Below are positions 44,789 to 54,067 of a stretch of 64,000 nucleotides of DNA, in pieces. Numbering within the stretch: the first letter of the stretch is position 1; each line of letters opens with the position of its first letter. Source of the DNA: Chromatiales bacterium (GTDB lineage: Bacteria > Pseudomonadota > Gammaproteobacteria > Poriferisulfidales > Oxydemutatoraceae). The DNA lies in contig JACONC010000001.1 of assembly GCA_014323925.1 (NCBI GenBank), positions 20,007 to 84,006 on the forward strand. The letters run 5' to 3'. The translations under genes were made by a program, and so were the position numbers. The notes beneath the pieces are model-generated. The model saw only the letters and a list, made by a program, of their open reading frames with translations, was not told the origin of the DNA and did not search any database.

Positions 44789-46218
44789 AAACTGGTAGCG
44801 ATATAAGAGGTATGTACGACAACATGGGCGTAATACATTTTGTCGGTATCGGTGGTATTGGTATGAGCGGCATCGCCGAAGTATTATTTGATATGGGCTG
44901 TAAAATACAGGGCTCGGATGTCGCAAGTAGTGCAACAACTGACCAGCTCAAAGCACTTGGAATCAGAGTTCACATAGGTCATCGCGCAGACTATATTGAG
45001 GGTTGCAGTGTTGTCGTAGTATCCTCGGCTATCACCAATGACAACCCCGAAGTTCTAGCCGCGCGACTACATAATGTGCCGGTCATTAAACGTGCTGAAA
45101 TGCTCGCTGAGTTAATGCGTTTTCATTTTGGTATTGCGGTCTCAGGTACGCACGGCAAAACGACGACTACCAGTTTAATCGCCGCGATTCTGACTCACGC
45201 CGAGTTGGATCCAACTTTTGTTATTGGCGGTAAAGTAAATAGTCATGGCGCTAATGCTCGTTTGGGAGGAAGTCAGTATCTGATTGCCGAGGCCGACGAG
45301 AGCGATGCTTCTTTCCTACATTTGCAGCCGATGATGTCGGTGGTAACAAATATCGATGCCGATCATTTAGTTGCCTACTCAAATAGATTTGATTTTTTAC
45401 AAAATGCATTCGTCGATTTTGTGCATAATCTGCCATTTTACGGCATTGTGATTGCGTGTAATGAAGACCCTATAGTACGTCGCGTGATCCCTCGTTTAGA
45501 GCGTCGTTGCTTGACCTATGGTTTTGACGCAGATAGCGATTTTGTTGCCGAGAATCTGCGTATCGAAGGGATGACTAGTCATTTCGCACTACGGTTGCCC
45601 GATGAAGATAAAACATATCAATTCATGTTAAATCTACCCGGTCGACATAATGTATTGAATGCACTGGCAGCGATAGCGGTGGGAATTAAATTACAGGTGG
45701 ATATGCAAGTAATCGCTGATGCTCTAGCCAAGTTTCAAGGCATAGGACGACGGTTGCAGAGTTATGACATGTTACAAATGACCAACGGTCAGGTGCATCT
45801 AATAGACGACTACGGACACCATCCCAATGAGATTAAAGCAGTGCTTAATGCACTGAGCGATATGCAGCGATGGCAGCGTAAGGTGTTGATATTTCAGCCG
45901 CACCGCTACACGCGCACGCACGAGTTGTTTAACGATTTTTGTGATGTACTAGGCGAAGTTGACGAGTTAATTTTGCTTGATGTTTATGCTGCTGGTGAGG
46001 CACCTATCAAAGGTGCGGATAGCGATACTTTAAGTAAGGCAATACGCGCACACGGACAGTTAATACCTGTTTATGTCAAAGATATCGAAGAGGTGCCAGA
46101 AGTTCTGGATGCGGTGGTGCAAGACGGTGATGTTGTGCTGACGATGGGTGCTGGTTCCATCGCTAAGCTCCCGGCACTCCTCGTTAGTCGTTTTCGCACT
46201 ACGAACTTTCCATCTTAA
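44785..46218 (+). CDS. murC: UDP-N-acetylmuramate:L-alanine ligase
   Basis: The 477-residue product adds L-Ala to UDP-MurNAc. It has IHFVGIGGIGMSGIAEVL, the ATP loop VSGTHGKTTTTSLI, EADESDASFL, DYGHHPNEI and FQPHRYTRT. I chose the GTG at 44785, whose GTGA overlaps the murG stop and which has GGAG seven bases upstream. ATG starts at 44812 and 44824 are alternatives. Confidence 0.96.
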   Translation: MKTGSDIRGMYDNMGVIHFVGIGGIGMSGIAEVLFDMGCKIQGSDVASSATTDQLKALGIRVHIGHRADYIEGCSVVVVSSAITNDNPEVLAARLHNVPVIKRAEMLAELMRFHFGIAVSGTHGKTTTTSLIAAILTHAELDPTFVIGGKVNSHGANARLGGSQYLIAEADESDASFLHLQPMMSVVTNIDADHLVAYSNRFDFLQNAFVDFVHNLPFYGIVIACNEDPIVRRVIPRLERRCLTYGFDADSDFVAENLRIEGMTSHFALRLPDEDKTYQFMLNLPGRHNVLNALAAIAVGIKLQVDMQVIADALAKFQGIGRRLQSYDMLQMTNGQVHLIDDYGHHPNEIKAVLNALSDMQRWQRKVLIFQPHRYTRTHELFNDFCDVLGEVDELILLDVYAAGEAPIKGADSDTLSKAIRAHGQLIPVYVKDIEEVPEVLDAVVQDGDVVLTMGAGSIAKLPALLVSRFRTTNFPS

Positions 46219-46229
46219 GGAGTGTCATC

Positions 46230-47138
46230 GTGATCTTGCAATGCAACACTAATAATCTCAAAGGCATATTGGATTTTAACCATAGTCTAAAGCGCCTGAA
46301 TACCTGGCGGGTGGGTGGTGCTGCCGAGTGTTTTTTCAAAGCCGATGATATTGATGCTTTGACTTATTTCCTAGAATATTGCGCTGCTGATTATCCTATA
46401 TTCTATTTGGGTTTGGGTAGCAATGTATTGGTTAGGGACGGCGGTATTAAAGGCATTGTAATCAGTCTTGGTTCTGGATTCAATTGGATAGAGCAGCATA
46501 CCGAAAAGACTACTTGTGCTGGTGCCGGTGTCAGTTGTGCGCAACTGGCGCGCTTTTATGTTAACTATGGGTTGTCAGGATTGGAATTTATGGCCGGTAT
46601 TCCTGGTACCCTGGGAGGCGCACTGAGTATGAATGCTGGTGCTTTCGGTAGTGAGATTTGGCAATATGTAGTTGCGATAGAGACGATTGATAGACGAGGA
46701 GAGAGACGAAGATGGCTGCGGGATGAATTAGATGTAGGCTATAGGTTTGCAGATATACCTCAGGATGAATGTATTATTTCCGCTGAGTTTAAGCGCCCGG
46801 CTATAAGCGAGAACAAAGCTAAATTGCGAGAACAGCTTAAAAAATACTTAGCTATGCGTAATCAAACTCAGCCGATTAATATGCCGAATTGTGGTTCAGT
46901 GTTTAAGAATCTACAAGGCAGTTCGGCCGGACAGCTTATCGACGAATGTGGGTTGAAGTCGTATCGTATAGGCGATGCGATGATTTCGGACAAACACGCT
47001 AATTTTATAATCAATAGAGGCCGTGCCACAGCTGACGATATAGAAAAATTAATAACGCATATTCAATCGGTTGTAATGGAGCGTAGTGGTGTGTATCTAC
47101 AGCCGGAGGTTGTAATCGTCGGAGAGCGTGATGACTGA
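46230..47138 (+). CDS. murB: UDP-N-acetylenolpyruvoylglucosamine reductase
   Basis: The 302-residue FAD enzyme makes UDP-MurNAc by reducing the enolpyruvyl group. Marks are LNTWRVGGAAECFF, YLGLGSNVLVRDGG, GIPGTLGGALSMNAGAFG, and NCGSVFKNLQG...AGQLIDECGLK. The start is GTG with AAGGAG eight bases upstream. The end overlaps ddlB. Confidence 0.96.
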   Translation: MILQCNTNNLKGILDFNHSLKRLNTWRVGGAAECFFKADDIDALTYFLEYCAADYPIFYLGLGSNVLVRDGGIKGIVISLGSGFNWIEQHTEKTTCAGAGVSCAQLARFYVNYGLSGLEFMAGIPGTLGGALSMNAGAFGSEIWQYVVAIETIDRRGERRRWLRDELDVGYRFADIPQDECIISAEFKRPAISENKAKLREQLKKYLAMRNQTQPINMPNCGSVFKNLQGSSAGQLIDECGLKSYRIGDAMISDKHANFIINRGRATADDIEKLITHIQSVVMERSGVYLQPEVVIVGERDD

Positions 47139-48048
47139 GTTTGGTAAAGTCGGGGTATTGATGGGTGGTTGGTCATCTGAGAGAGCTATTTCTTTAAAGA
47201 GCGGTGCTGCAGTGCTTGAGGCATTAGAAGAATCGGCAGTCGATGCGGTTGCCTATGATTTGCAGCCAGCTACCGTAGCTTCTCTGGTTACCGCTTCTCT
47301 TGATTGCGCTTTTATCGTAATGCATGGACGAGGTGGAGAGGATGGTACTTTACAAGGTATGTTGGAAATACTTGGAGTGCCGTATACCGGCAGCGGCGTG
47401 CTTGCCTCAGCATTGTCTATGAACAAGGTAATTAGCAAGCAAATCTGGTTGAACCAAGGATTACCGACACCACCTTTTGTGATTGTCGATCAACGATCGG
47501 ATATCGCAGATCTGAGCGCCCAAGTCGGGTTACCTTTTGCACTTAAACCTATCAGTGAAGGTTCTAGTATCGGGGTGTATAAGGTAGAAAGCGAGGGCGA
47601 CTTTGCGGATGCGAAATCCACTACTATGCAAGTTTCCGAAGCAATATTCGCCGAGGCCTGGATAGCGGGAGATGAATATGCAGTGACTTTATTGGAAGAT
47701 AGAATTCTACCGCCTATACGCCTGCAACCATCGCGTACATTCTACGACTACACTGCAAAATACGAAGATAGCGGCACGCGTTATCATTGTCCGTGCGGGT
47801 TGCCGCCGCAGGCACTTGAAAAATTAGAGGACTTGTGTATGCGAGCATGCCAAGCCTTAGGTATTAAAGGGTGGGGACGGGTTGATGTAATACGCGATCA
47901 CGAGGGGCAGTTTTGGCTACTTGAAGTCAACACTGTGCCAGGACTCACTAGGCGTAGTTTGGTACCAATGTCGGCTAAAGCGGTAGGCCTCGATTTCAGG
48001 AGTTTGATACTTAAAATACTGGCAACGGCGAGAGGTACTTTGCGGTGA
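47131..48048 (+). CDS. ddlB: D-alanine:D-alanine ligase
   Basis: The 305-residue ATP-grasp enzyme joins two D-Ala. It shows GVLMGGWSSERAISLKSG, MHGRGGEDGTLQGMLE, PYTGSGVLASALSMNK and the C-terminal RVDVIRDHEGQFWLLEVNTVPG with LTRRSLVP. The ATG at 47131 is preferred over the adjacent GTG at 47128 for ribosome site spacing. It overlaps murB by eight bases and ftsQ by four. Confidence 0.96.
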   Translation: MTEFGKVGVLMGGWSSERAISLKSGAAVLEALEESAVDAVAYDLQPATVASLVTASLDCAFIVMHGRGGEDGTLQGMLEILGVPYTGSGVLASALSMNKVISKQIWLNQGLPTPPFVIVDQRSDIADLSAQVGLPFALKPISEGSSIGVYKVESEGDFADAKSTTMQVSEAIFAEAWIAGDEYAVTLLEDRILPPIRLQPSRTFYDYTAKYEDSGTRYHCPCGLPPQALEKLEDLCMRACQALGIKGWGRVDVIRDHEGQFWLLEVNTVPGLTRRSLVPMSAKAVGLDFRSLILKILATARGTLR

Positions 48049-48818
48049 ACTATTCAATGCCCTATAAACAGTATCGCACGCATAAATTCTTAAGCCACCA
48101 GTTGATGAATTATATGCCACCTGCTTTGTTATTTTGTTTTATTATCACTATCTTAGTAGCCGCTGAGTATCTACATATAGACTGGAACCGACTGTTATTT
48201 AATCAGGTAAACCAAATACTCATAGAAGGCGAATACAAAAATATTGATGGATTTGAAATAAAGCAATTGTTATTGCCCCTCAGAGGTAGCACTATTAATA
48301 AATCGAAGATGGATACCATCGCCAAGCAATTGGAAGAATTACCGTGGGTTAAGAATGCTTTAATCAAGTACAACTGGTTGGATAACACTCTTGTTGTGAT
48401 CTTGCAGCAGCGCACCGCAGTTGCTTATTGGAGAGGACAAGCTCTGCTTGATGCCGATGCTGAGGTGTTTGTATCAAACTTAGTAGATAACGAAGATATG
48501 CCCATACTGGATGCTGATGTCGGTCGTGAAAAGCATATGCTTGATTTTTATAGACAGTTGAGCGAATGGCTGAGTCCGGTCGGTTTCCAAGTCATACATG
48601 TGCACGAAGATGCGACCCGCTCTTATACCGTGCAGTTGGCTGATGCTCCGCGTTTGATTTTAGGCAGACACCTAGTTGAACAGCGTATTAAAAGATTTAT
48701 CGACGCGTATAGAGCTGGTTTTGTTGACTATATAGATCGCGTTGCCTGTATAGATTTGAGGTATCTAGATGGCTTTGCGGTGCGTTGGAAAAAGGATGGA
48801 GCGGTGCAGTCGTGTTAG
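48045..48818 (+). CDS. ftsQ: Cell division protein FtsQ
   Basis: The 257-residue product has a membrane helix (about residues 24-42), a POTRA domain (VNQILIEGEYKNIDGFEIKQ through LPWVKNALIKYNW) and a C-terminal beta domain with the interaction region for FtsB and FtsL. Its start is GTG, overlapping the ddlB stop (GTGA). The order ddlB, ftsQ, ftsA, ftsZ is conserved. Confidence 0.94.
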   Translation: MNYSMPYKQYRTHKFLSHQLMNYMPPALLFCFIITILVAAEYLHIDWNRLLFNQVNQILIEGEYKNIDGFEIKQLLLPLRGSTINKSKMDTIAKQLEELPWVKNALIKYNWLDNTLVVILQQRTAVAYWRGQALLDADAEVFVSNLVDNEDMPILDADVGREKHMLDFYRQLSEWLSPVGFQVIHVHEDATRSYTVQLADAPRLILGRHLVEQRIKRFIDAYRAGFVDYIDRVACIDLRYLDGFAVRWKKDGAVQSC

Positions 48819-50023
48819 TTGCACTGGACATAGGCACAAATAAAATTGTCACACTGGTCGCAGATGTTCAACAGGACGGTGAACTTAACATTCTCGCATC
48901 TGCGATTAATGTATCTAAAGGTATGAGAAGAGGTATCGTGATAGATATGGAGGAAATGGTCTCTGCAATACGTAAATCAGTGGAAGAAGCAGAGATAATG
49001 CTAGACGGTAAGATAGACTCAGTCTATGTGGGTATTTCCGGCAACCATGTTGAAGGGGTGTTGAGCGACGCCGTTGCATCTATACACGACGGCGAAGTTT
49101 CCGACTTTGATATGAGCAATGCGGTTGAAACCGCCAAAACAATTCAGATACCTGATAATCAAGAGATACTGCATGCTTTCCCTCGTGAATTTAAAGTAGA
49201 CAGTGAGTCGAATATCAGAAATCCTGAAGGGATGGCCGGGCGACGCTTAGAAGCGACAGTTTATATGATAACTGGTGGTAAATATCAAATCCGCAATATC
49301 AGAAATTGTGTTGAAAGATGTGGACTGAGAATAGACGATATAGTGTTGGAACCCATTGCTTCTGGGATGGCGGTGTTGACCGTCGATGAGCGTGAGCTGG
49401 GTGTTTGTATGATAGATATAGGTGGCGGTACTACTGATATTGCCATTTATACGAAGGGAGGAATTATAAATACTGGGATTATCCCAGTCGCCGGTGACCA
49501 TGTAAGCAACGATATTGCCAAAGTTTTGCGCACGCCTCCGAACTACGCTGAGGAACTCAAACTAAAATACGGATGTACTAAACGCTGCGTTAAAAATAGC
49601 AATGAGACAGTAGAAGTGCACGCGTTATCTGACGATTGTCCGACAATGAATCGTAAACGGCAGAATTTAGCAGAAGTGATAGAAGCTCGATATGCCGAGA
49701 TCTTTAAATTAGCATTAGAACATATACAGAAGAATTTTGAAAAAGATGTGATAGCCGGCATCGTATTGACTGGAGGGGGAGCTAAGTTAGAGGGTGTTTG
49801 CGATTTAGCTGAGGAGATTTTTAATATGCCGGTGCGTGTGGGAGTTCCGCAGCAACCTAAAAGTGCCCAAAGCTATTTGTCCGATCCGATTTATGCGACT
49901 GGTTTCGGCTTATTACTCTATGCCAGGGATTTTACTACGCCGGTGGAGAACAACAAGTCGGCACTTGAGCGTCTTAAAACCTTTTACTTACAAACTAAAC
50001 GATTTTTTCAAATTCAATTTTAA
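48812..50023 (+). CDS. ftsA: Cell division protein FtsA
   Basis: The 403-residue product is the actin-like membrane tether of FtsZ. Marks are VALDIGTNKIVTLVAD, DGKIDSVYVGISGNHVEG, MIDIGGGTTDIAIY, and GIVLTGGGAKLEG. The C-terminal ERLKTFYLQTKRFFQIQF is a probable amphipathic membrane-targeting helix. I chose the GTG at 48812, inside the ftsQ end; a TTG at 48785 is less likely. Confidence 0.95.
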   Translation: MLVALDIGTNKIVTLVADVQQDGELNILASAINVSKGMRRGIVIDMEEMVSAIRKSVEEAEIMLDGKIDSVYVGISGNHVEGVLSDAVASIHDGEVSDFDMSNAVETAKTIQIPDNQEILHAFPREFKVDSESNIRNPEGMAGRRLEATVYMITGGKYQIRNIRNCVERCGLRIDDIVLEPIASGMAVLTVDERELGVCMIDIGGGTTDIAIYTKGGIINTGIIPVAGDHVSNDIAKVLRTPPNYAEELKLKYGCTKRCVKNSNETVEVHALSDDCPTMNRKRQNLAEVIEARYAEIFKLALEHIQKNFEKDVIAGIVLTGGGAKLEGVCDLAEEIFNMPVRVGVPQQPKSAQSYLSDPIYATGFGLLLYARDFTTPVENNKSALERLKTFYLQTKRFFQIQF

Positions 50024-50051
50024 TCCAATTCACTGATAGGAGGTATATACA

Positions 50052-51248
50052 ATGATTGAATTAGCAGAGGATAAAAAGCCCAGAGGTGCCGTCATCAAAG
50101 TAATCGGCGTGGGTGGGTGCGGTTGCAATACTGTCAACTATATGATGTCCAAGAGGCTCGAAGATGTTGATTTTATTTGTGCCAATACTGATGTACAAGC
50201 TCTATCCGGTAGTACAGCGCAAAATATACAGCTGGGTGCAGACCTGACTAAAGGGTTGGGTGCCGGTGGCAGTCCGCAAGTAGGTAACGATGCAGCAAAG
50301 GAAAACGCCGATCAAATACGTCAGGTCGTCGAAGGTTGTGATATGTTATTTATTACTGCCGGTATGGGTGGCGGCACTGGTAGCGGTGCTTCGCCGGTGA
50401 TTGCCGAGATAGCTAAAGAGCACGGTGTTTTAACTGTTGCAGTTGTCATAAAACCTTTTGAATACGAGAAGGGTAAACGCATGGAAATTGCCGAACACAG
50501 TGTTGCCGAGCTGAGCAAGCACGTTGATTCATTGATAGTCATATCAAACGAAAAGTTGTGCTCAGTAGTCGGAGTTGATACTGAGCTGGAAGCTACGATG
50601 GAGAAAGCGCACGATGTGCTATACAGTGCAGTGCAAGGCGTCGCTGAATTGATTACTCGCAAGGGATTAATCAATCTAGACTTTGCCGATATCAAGACAG
50701 TGATGTCTGCTTCGGGTAGAGCGATGATTAGTTCGGGTTCTGCGGAAGGTGATGATCGGGCAAGCGAGGCAATTGACAATGCCATTCAAAATCCATTACT
50801 CGAGGATATGGATTTGAGAGATGTGCGTGGGCTACTCGTCAATATAAGCAGTGCTAATATCACTGTAAAAGAAATCAAAGAGATAGGAGATAGAATAGGA
50901 GATATAGTTGCAGACGACGCTGATTTTAAGATGGGAGTTGTAGCCGATGAAGATATGGGTGGTGCGATACGTGTTACAGTGGTCGCAACCGGCATCAATA
51001 CCGAATCCGACCCTCAGACTGAAGTTGAATCCGCAACCGTTGCTACGGAGGTGCAACCCGAATCGGTAACTTTGACAGCGATAAAAGGTGGTAATGAGTC
51101 ATCTTCTTCGGCGGATGCCGAAAAAGGTGGCAATGAGTCATCTTCTTCGGTGGATGCCGAGGTAGCTTTCCCCAAACAGCAAGATAAAGATGAGCAGTAC
51201 AATAAGTTGCTTGACATACCGGCATTCTTACGCAATCAGGTAGATTAG
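50052..51248 (+). CDS. ftsZ: Cell division protein FtsZ
   Basis: The 398-residue tubulin-like GTPase forms the division ring. It shows VIGVGGCGCNTVNYM, the tubulin signature GGGTGSGASPVIAEIAKE, and the C-terminal conserved peptide DIPAFLRNQ that binds FtsA and ZipA. The linker (about residues 320-385) contains a tandem repeat of thirteen residues (KGGNESSSSADAE twice), from a 39-base duplication. The ribosome site TAGGAGGT is strong, fitting its high expression. Confidence 0.97.
   Translation: MIELAEDKKPRGAVIKVIGVGGCGCNTVNYMMSKRLEDVDFICANTDVQALSGSTAQNIQLGADLTKGLGAGGSPQVGNDAAKENADQIRQVVEGCDMLFITAGMGGGTGSGASPVIAEIAKEHGVLTVAVVIKPFEYEKGKRMEIAEHSVAELSKHVDSLIVISNEKLCSVVGVDTELEATMEKAHDVLYSAVQGVAELITRKGLINLDFADIKTVMSASGRAMISSGSAEGDDRASEAIDNAIQNPLLEDMDLRDVRGLLVNISSANITVKEIKEIGDRIGDIVADDADFKMGVVADEDMGGAIRVTVVATGINTESDPQTEVESATVATEVQPESVTLTAIKGGNESSSSADAEKGGNESSSSVDAEVAFPKQQDKDEQYNKLLDIPAFLRNQVD
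51084..51161 (+). repeat. 39-base tandem duplication inside ftsZ
   Basis: Copies at 51084-51122 and 51123-51161 differ at three third-codon positions or neighbouring sites and keep frame. They encode the doubled KGGNESSSS(A/V)DAE segment in the FtsZ linker. Confidence 0.9.
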
Positions 51249-51286
51249 CGCGTTGAATTCTTAAATTAAACCACGAGAGGATGATT

Positions 51287-51910
51287 ATGTTTAACTCAAA
51301 ATTAGTCAATGCTTTTGCATTGCTGTCGTTAGCTGTGCTGCTGGGTGCTTGTGTGGGTACTACGGAAGTAGATTTTGAACCCGTAGAACCCGTAGCGACC
51401 GAAGTTGTAATTGCCGAACCCGCTGAGGAAGAGGTGGTCGTGACTGAGCCGCCCCCGCCGCCTCCGGAAATTAAGGCCTATCAAACGGATATCGTCGCTA
51501 CCGCCGAACAATTGTATGGCACTGATCCCGGCCATTCTATGAATATTGCATATCAACAGGCTGTTGCCCTCGACCCGACGCTTGGTTATACGGTAATCTA
51601 TTTTGATTTTAATAGATCGCAGATCAAAGAGGATGCTCGTGATCTATTGTCCCGTCATGCTAGCTTTATGCAAGAGAATCCTACGGTGAGATTGCGTATC
51701 GAAGGACACGCAGACCAACGCGGCACCAGCGGCTATAATTTAGCTTTGGGAGAGTCCCGTGCGAACGCAGTGCGTACTTTATTGGTAGCTTATGGGATAG
51801 ATAGCTCACGCATTTCTATAGTCAGCTATGGTGAAGAGCAACCGGCGGATGACGGCATCACTGAGGAAGCATTTAAGCTCAATCGGCGCGCCGAACTGAT
51901 TTACCCGTAG
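51287..51910 (+). CDS. pal: Peptidoglycan-associated OmpA-family lipoprotein (Pal-like)
   Basis: The 207-residue product has a lipoprotein signal (LLSLAVLLGAC), an acidic, proline-rich spacer (EPVEPVATEVVIAEPAEEE, then PPPPPP), and a C-terminal OmpA-like domain with VIYFDFNRSQIKEDARDLL, IEGHADQRGTSGYNLALGE and SRISIVSYGEEQPA. It binds peptidoglycan and anchors the outer membrane; Pal is usually in a tol operon, but here it follows ftsZ by 38 bases. I chose ATG 51287, seven bases from an AGAGG site. It could be a Pal paralogue. Confidence 0.9.
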   Translation: MFNSKLVNAFALLSLAVLLGACVGTTEVDFEPVEPVATEVVIAEPAEEEVVVTEPPPPPPEIKAYQTDIVATAEQLYGTDPGHSMNIAYQQAVALDPTLGYTVIYFDFNRSQIKEDARDLLSRHASFMQENPTVRLRIEGHADQRGTSGYNLALGESRANAVRTLLVAYGIDSSRISIVSYGEEQPADDGITEEAFKLNRRAELIYP

Positions 51911-51959
51911 CGGTAATGCTTTGTACAGAAGCTATCTATACTATGCTAGTGCTGATTCT

Positions 51960-52757
51960 CTAAAAAACTGAGGAACTTAGTTCTTCTAGCGAGCGTAGTA
52001 TATTCGGGTCATCGCTCAGTGCAAGACTGATGCAGTGTTGCACCGCTGCAGGAGCTGCAATGCCAGCGGCGATTAGTTTGGCGGTATGTACCAACAAGCG
52101 AGTACTAGCTCCTTCGTCTAAGCCGTTGTCCTTTAAGTTGCGTGTCATATTGGCGAAACGTACTAAATTTTCTGCGGCTTTGCTATCTATGCTAGTTTCT
52201 TTGCATAAAATCTCCTGTTCTATTTCGGCTTTGGGGTAATTAAATTCTATTGCCACAAAACGCTGTCGCGTACTTTGTTTGAGGTTTTTCAGCACGCTTT
52301 GGTAGCCGGGATTGTAGGAGACTGTCATACAGAAATTTTCATCGGCGTTAATTAATTCACCGCGTTTTTCTATCGCCAGCAGACGCCGATCGTCGCACAA
52401 AGGATGAATAACGACAGTAGTGTCCTTGCGTGCTTCAACGATTTCATCCAAATAGCATATACAGCCGTAGCGCACTGCACGGGTTAAAGGACCGTCTATC
52501 CAAGCCGTCTCATTGTCTTTTAGTAAATAGCGTCCGACTAAATCCGATGTGCTTAAATCGTCGTGGCACGAGACGGTAATCAGTGGTTTTTTTAGCCGCC
52601 ACGCCATATATTCTATGAAGCGCGTTTTTCCGCAACCAGTGGGACCTTTGAGTAGAATAGGTAATTTATTTTCAAAAGCTTTGGTATAGACTTCTATTTC
52701 ATCGCCAGTACCTAGATATAGTGGCTCTTTATTAATTAAGTATTCTTGTACTTCCAT
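51960..52757 (-). CDS. cbbQ: AAA+ ATPase of the CbbQ/NirQ/NorQ family
   Basis: The 265-residue product is a MoxR-type AAA+ ATPase. It shows the Walker A LLKGPTGCGKTRFIEYMAW, SCHDDLSTSDLVGRYLL, Walker B YLDEIVEARKDTTVVIHPL and VSYNPGYQSVLKNLKQSTRQRF. This family, working with a VWA-domain partner (CbbO or NorD), activates RuBisCO, nitric oxide reductase or related enzymes. No partner gene is next to it. It follows the PPi-dependent phosphofructokinase gene by two bases, a pairing that suggests a Calvin-cycle role, but NirQ/NorQ function is not excluded. Confidence 0.85.
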   Translation of the reverse strand: MEVQEYLINKEPLYLGTGDEIEVYTKAFENKLPILLKGPTGCGKTRFIEYMAWRLKKPLITVSCHDDLSTSDLVGRYLLKDNETAWIDGPLTRAVRYGCICYLDEIVEARKDTTVVIHPLCDDRRLLAIEKRGELINADENFCMTVSYNPGYQSVLKNLKQSTRQRFVAIEFNYPKAEIEQEILCKETSIDSKAAENLVRFANMTRNLKDNGLDEGASTRLLVHTAKLIAAGIAAPAAVQHCISLALSDDPNILRSLEELSSSVF

Positions 52758-52759
52758 CT

Positions 52760-54022
52760 TTAGATGTGGTCAAATTTTTCTAGTCTTTTATCAATCAAAG
52801 TTTTTTTCATTTTCACATAGTTCGGCAAGCCGTTTTCGTAAGGAGGATAGTCTTCGCCTTCGATTAAAGGGCGTATATAGTTCTTGCAGGCTGCTGAGAT
52901 ACCATAGCCACTCTGGTCGATATATTCTTTAGGTAAAGTGTTCTCTTGATTGGCAACATCCTCAAGCTTGGCAGTGCCGACTTTCCATGAATAGGGTTCA
53001 TCGGACAACCGAACTATGGTTGTCATCACTGCATTATATCCGTCTAAAGCAAGTTCGAGTGCTTTTTTTCCTAACGCATACGCGTGTTCTACATCGGTTT
53101 TTGAGGCAATATGTCGCGCTGAGCGTTGCAGATAGTCTGCGACTGCCCAATGATATTTATAACCTAGTTTATCTTTGATTATGCTCGCAATGAGAGGGGC
53201 GACACCGCCCAGTTGTGCGTGTCCGAAAGCGTCGTGCGCACCGCTCTCAGAAAGGAAGCGCCCGTCCTGATCTCTCAATCCTTCTGATGCAACGATTACG
53301 CAATAGCCTTGTTTATGCACTTGCTCTTTGACTTTGGCTAACACTTTCGCCTCGTCCCATGGCACCTCAGGGAATAAAATCAGGTGCGGTGCATCCTCTT
53401 TAGATTGGGCAGCCATTCCTGCAGCTGCAGCAATCCAACCGCTGTGCCTGCCCATGACTTCGAGTACGAAAATTTTAGTCGATGTCAAGCACATTGCTGC
53501 GACATCCAGTGCTGCTTCACGAGTGGATATGGCTATATATTTTGCAACGCTACCGTATCCTGGACAACAATCGCTCAGCGGCAGATCGTTGTCTATGGTT
53601 TTAGGTATACCAATGCAGTTTAGAGGATAACCGAAGGTGGCACTGAGTTGAGCAATTTTGAGTGTGGTATCTTGCGAGTCACCGCCGCCGTTGTAGAAGA
53701 AGCATTGGATGTTGTGTGCTTTGAATACCTCTATCAACCTTTGGTATTGAGCTCTGTTCTCATCTATACCTTTGAGTTTATAGCGGCAAGTGCCAAAAGC
53801 GCTGGCTGGTGTGTGGCCTAAGGCAGCGATATTCTCTGCACTTTCGCTGCCAGTATCTATGAGTTCTTCGTTGAGTACGCCGAGAATGCCGTTGTGTGCA
53901 GCATATATCTTATGTATTCTTTCGGGGTGTTTGCGAGCTGTTTCTATTAAACCACATGCGGTTGTATTAATAACGGCAGTGGGTCCGCCAGACTGCGCAT
54001 AGAGGATATTCGCTTTATTCAT
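52760..54022 (-). CDS. pfp: Pyrophosphate-dependent 6-phosphofructokinase
   Basis: The 420-residue product is a PFK-family enzyme. The phosphoryl-donor site reads GGGDSQDT (Asp at the position that is Gly in ATP enzymes) and IPKTIDND (Lys instead of Gly), the two changes that mark PPi-dependent PFK. VMGRHSGWIAAAAG and IVASEGLRD are further family marks. It interconverts fructose-6-phosphate and fructose-1,6-bisphosphate with PPi, reversibly. In methanotrophs and thiotrophic symbionts such enzymes also act in the ribulose-phosphate or Calvin cycle. It is divergent from adk with 45 bases between. Confidence 0.93.
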   Translation of the reverse strand: MNKANILYAQSGGPTAVINTTACGLIETARKHPERIHKIYAAHNGILGVLNEELIDTGSESAENIAALGHTPASAFGTCRYKLKGIDENRAQYQRLIEVFKAHNIQCFFYNGGGDSQDTTLKIAQLSATFGYPLNCIGIPKTIDNDLPLSDCCPGYGSVAKYIAISTREAALDVAAMCLTSTKIFVLEVMGRHSGWIAAAAGMAAQSKEDAPHLILFPEVPWDEAKVLAKVKEQVHKQGYCVIVASEGLRDQDGRFLSESGAHDAFGHAQLGGVAPLIASIIKDKLGYKYHWAVADYLQRSARHIASKTDVEHAYALGKKALELALDGYNAVMTTIVRLSDEPYSWKVGTAKLEDVANQENTLPKEYIDQSGYGISAACKNYIRPLIEGEDYPPYENGLPNYVKMKKTLIDKRLEKFDHI

Positions 54023-54033
54023 AGTGCTTATTT

Positions 54034-54039
54034 ATAATA
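54034..54039 (+). promoter_or_regulatory. Candidate -10 element for adk
   Basis: TATAAT in the 45-base divergent gap between the PFK and adk genes, 28 bases before the adk ATG. No -35 match is clear. Confidence 0.35.
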
Positions 54040-54067
54040 TACTATTTTCTTCACTACCCAAGTTGTT

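Noticed and set aside
51960..52757. Gas vesicle protein GvpN
   Set aside because: It belongs to the same AAA+ group, but no gas vesicle genes are near and the motifs fit CbbQ/NirQ/NorQ better.
52760..54022. ATP-dependent phosphofructokinase
   Set aside because: GGGDS and PKTIDND show the Asp and Lys of PPi-dependent enzymes.
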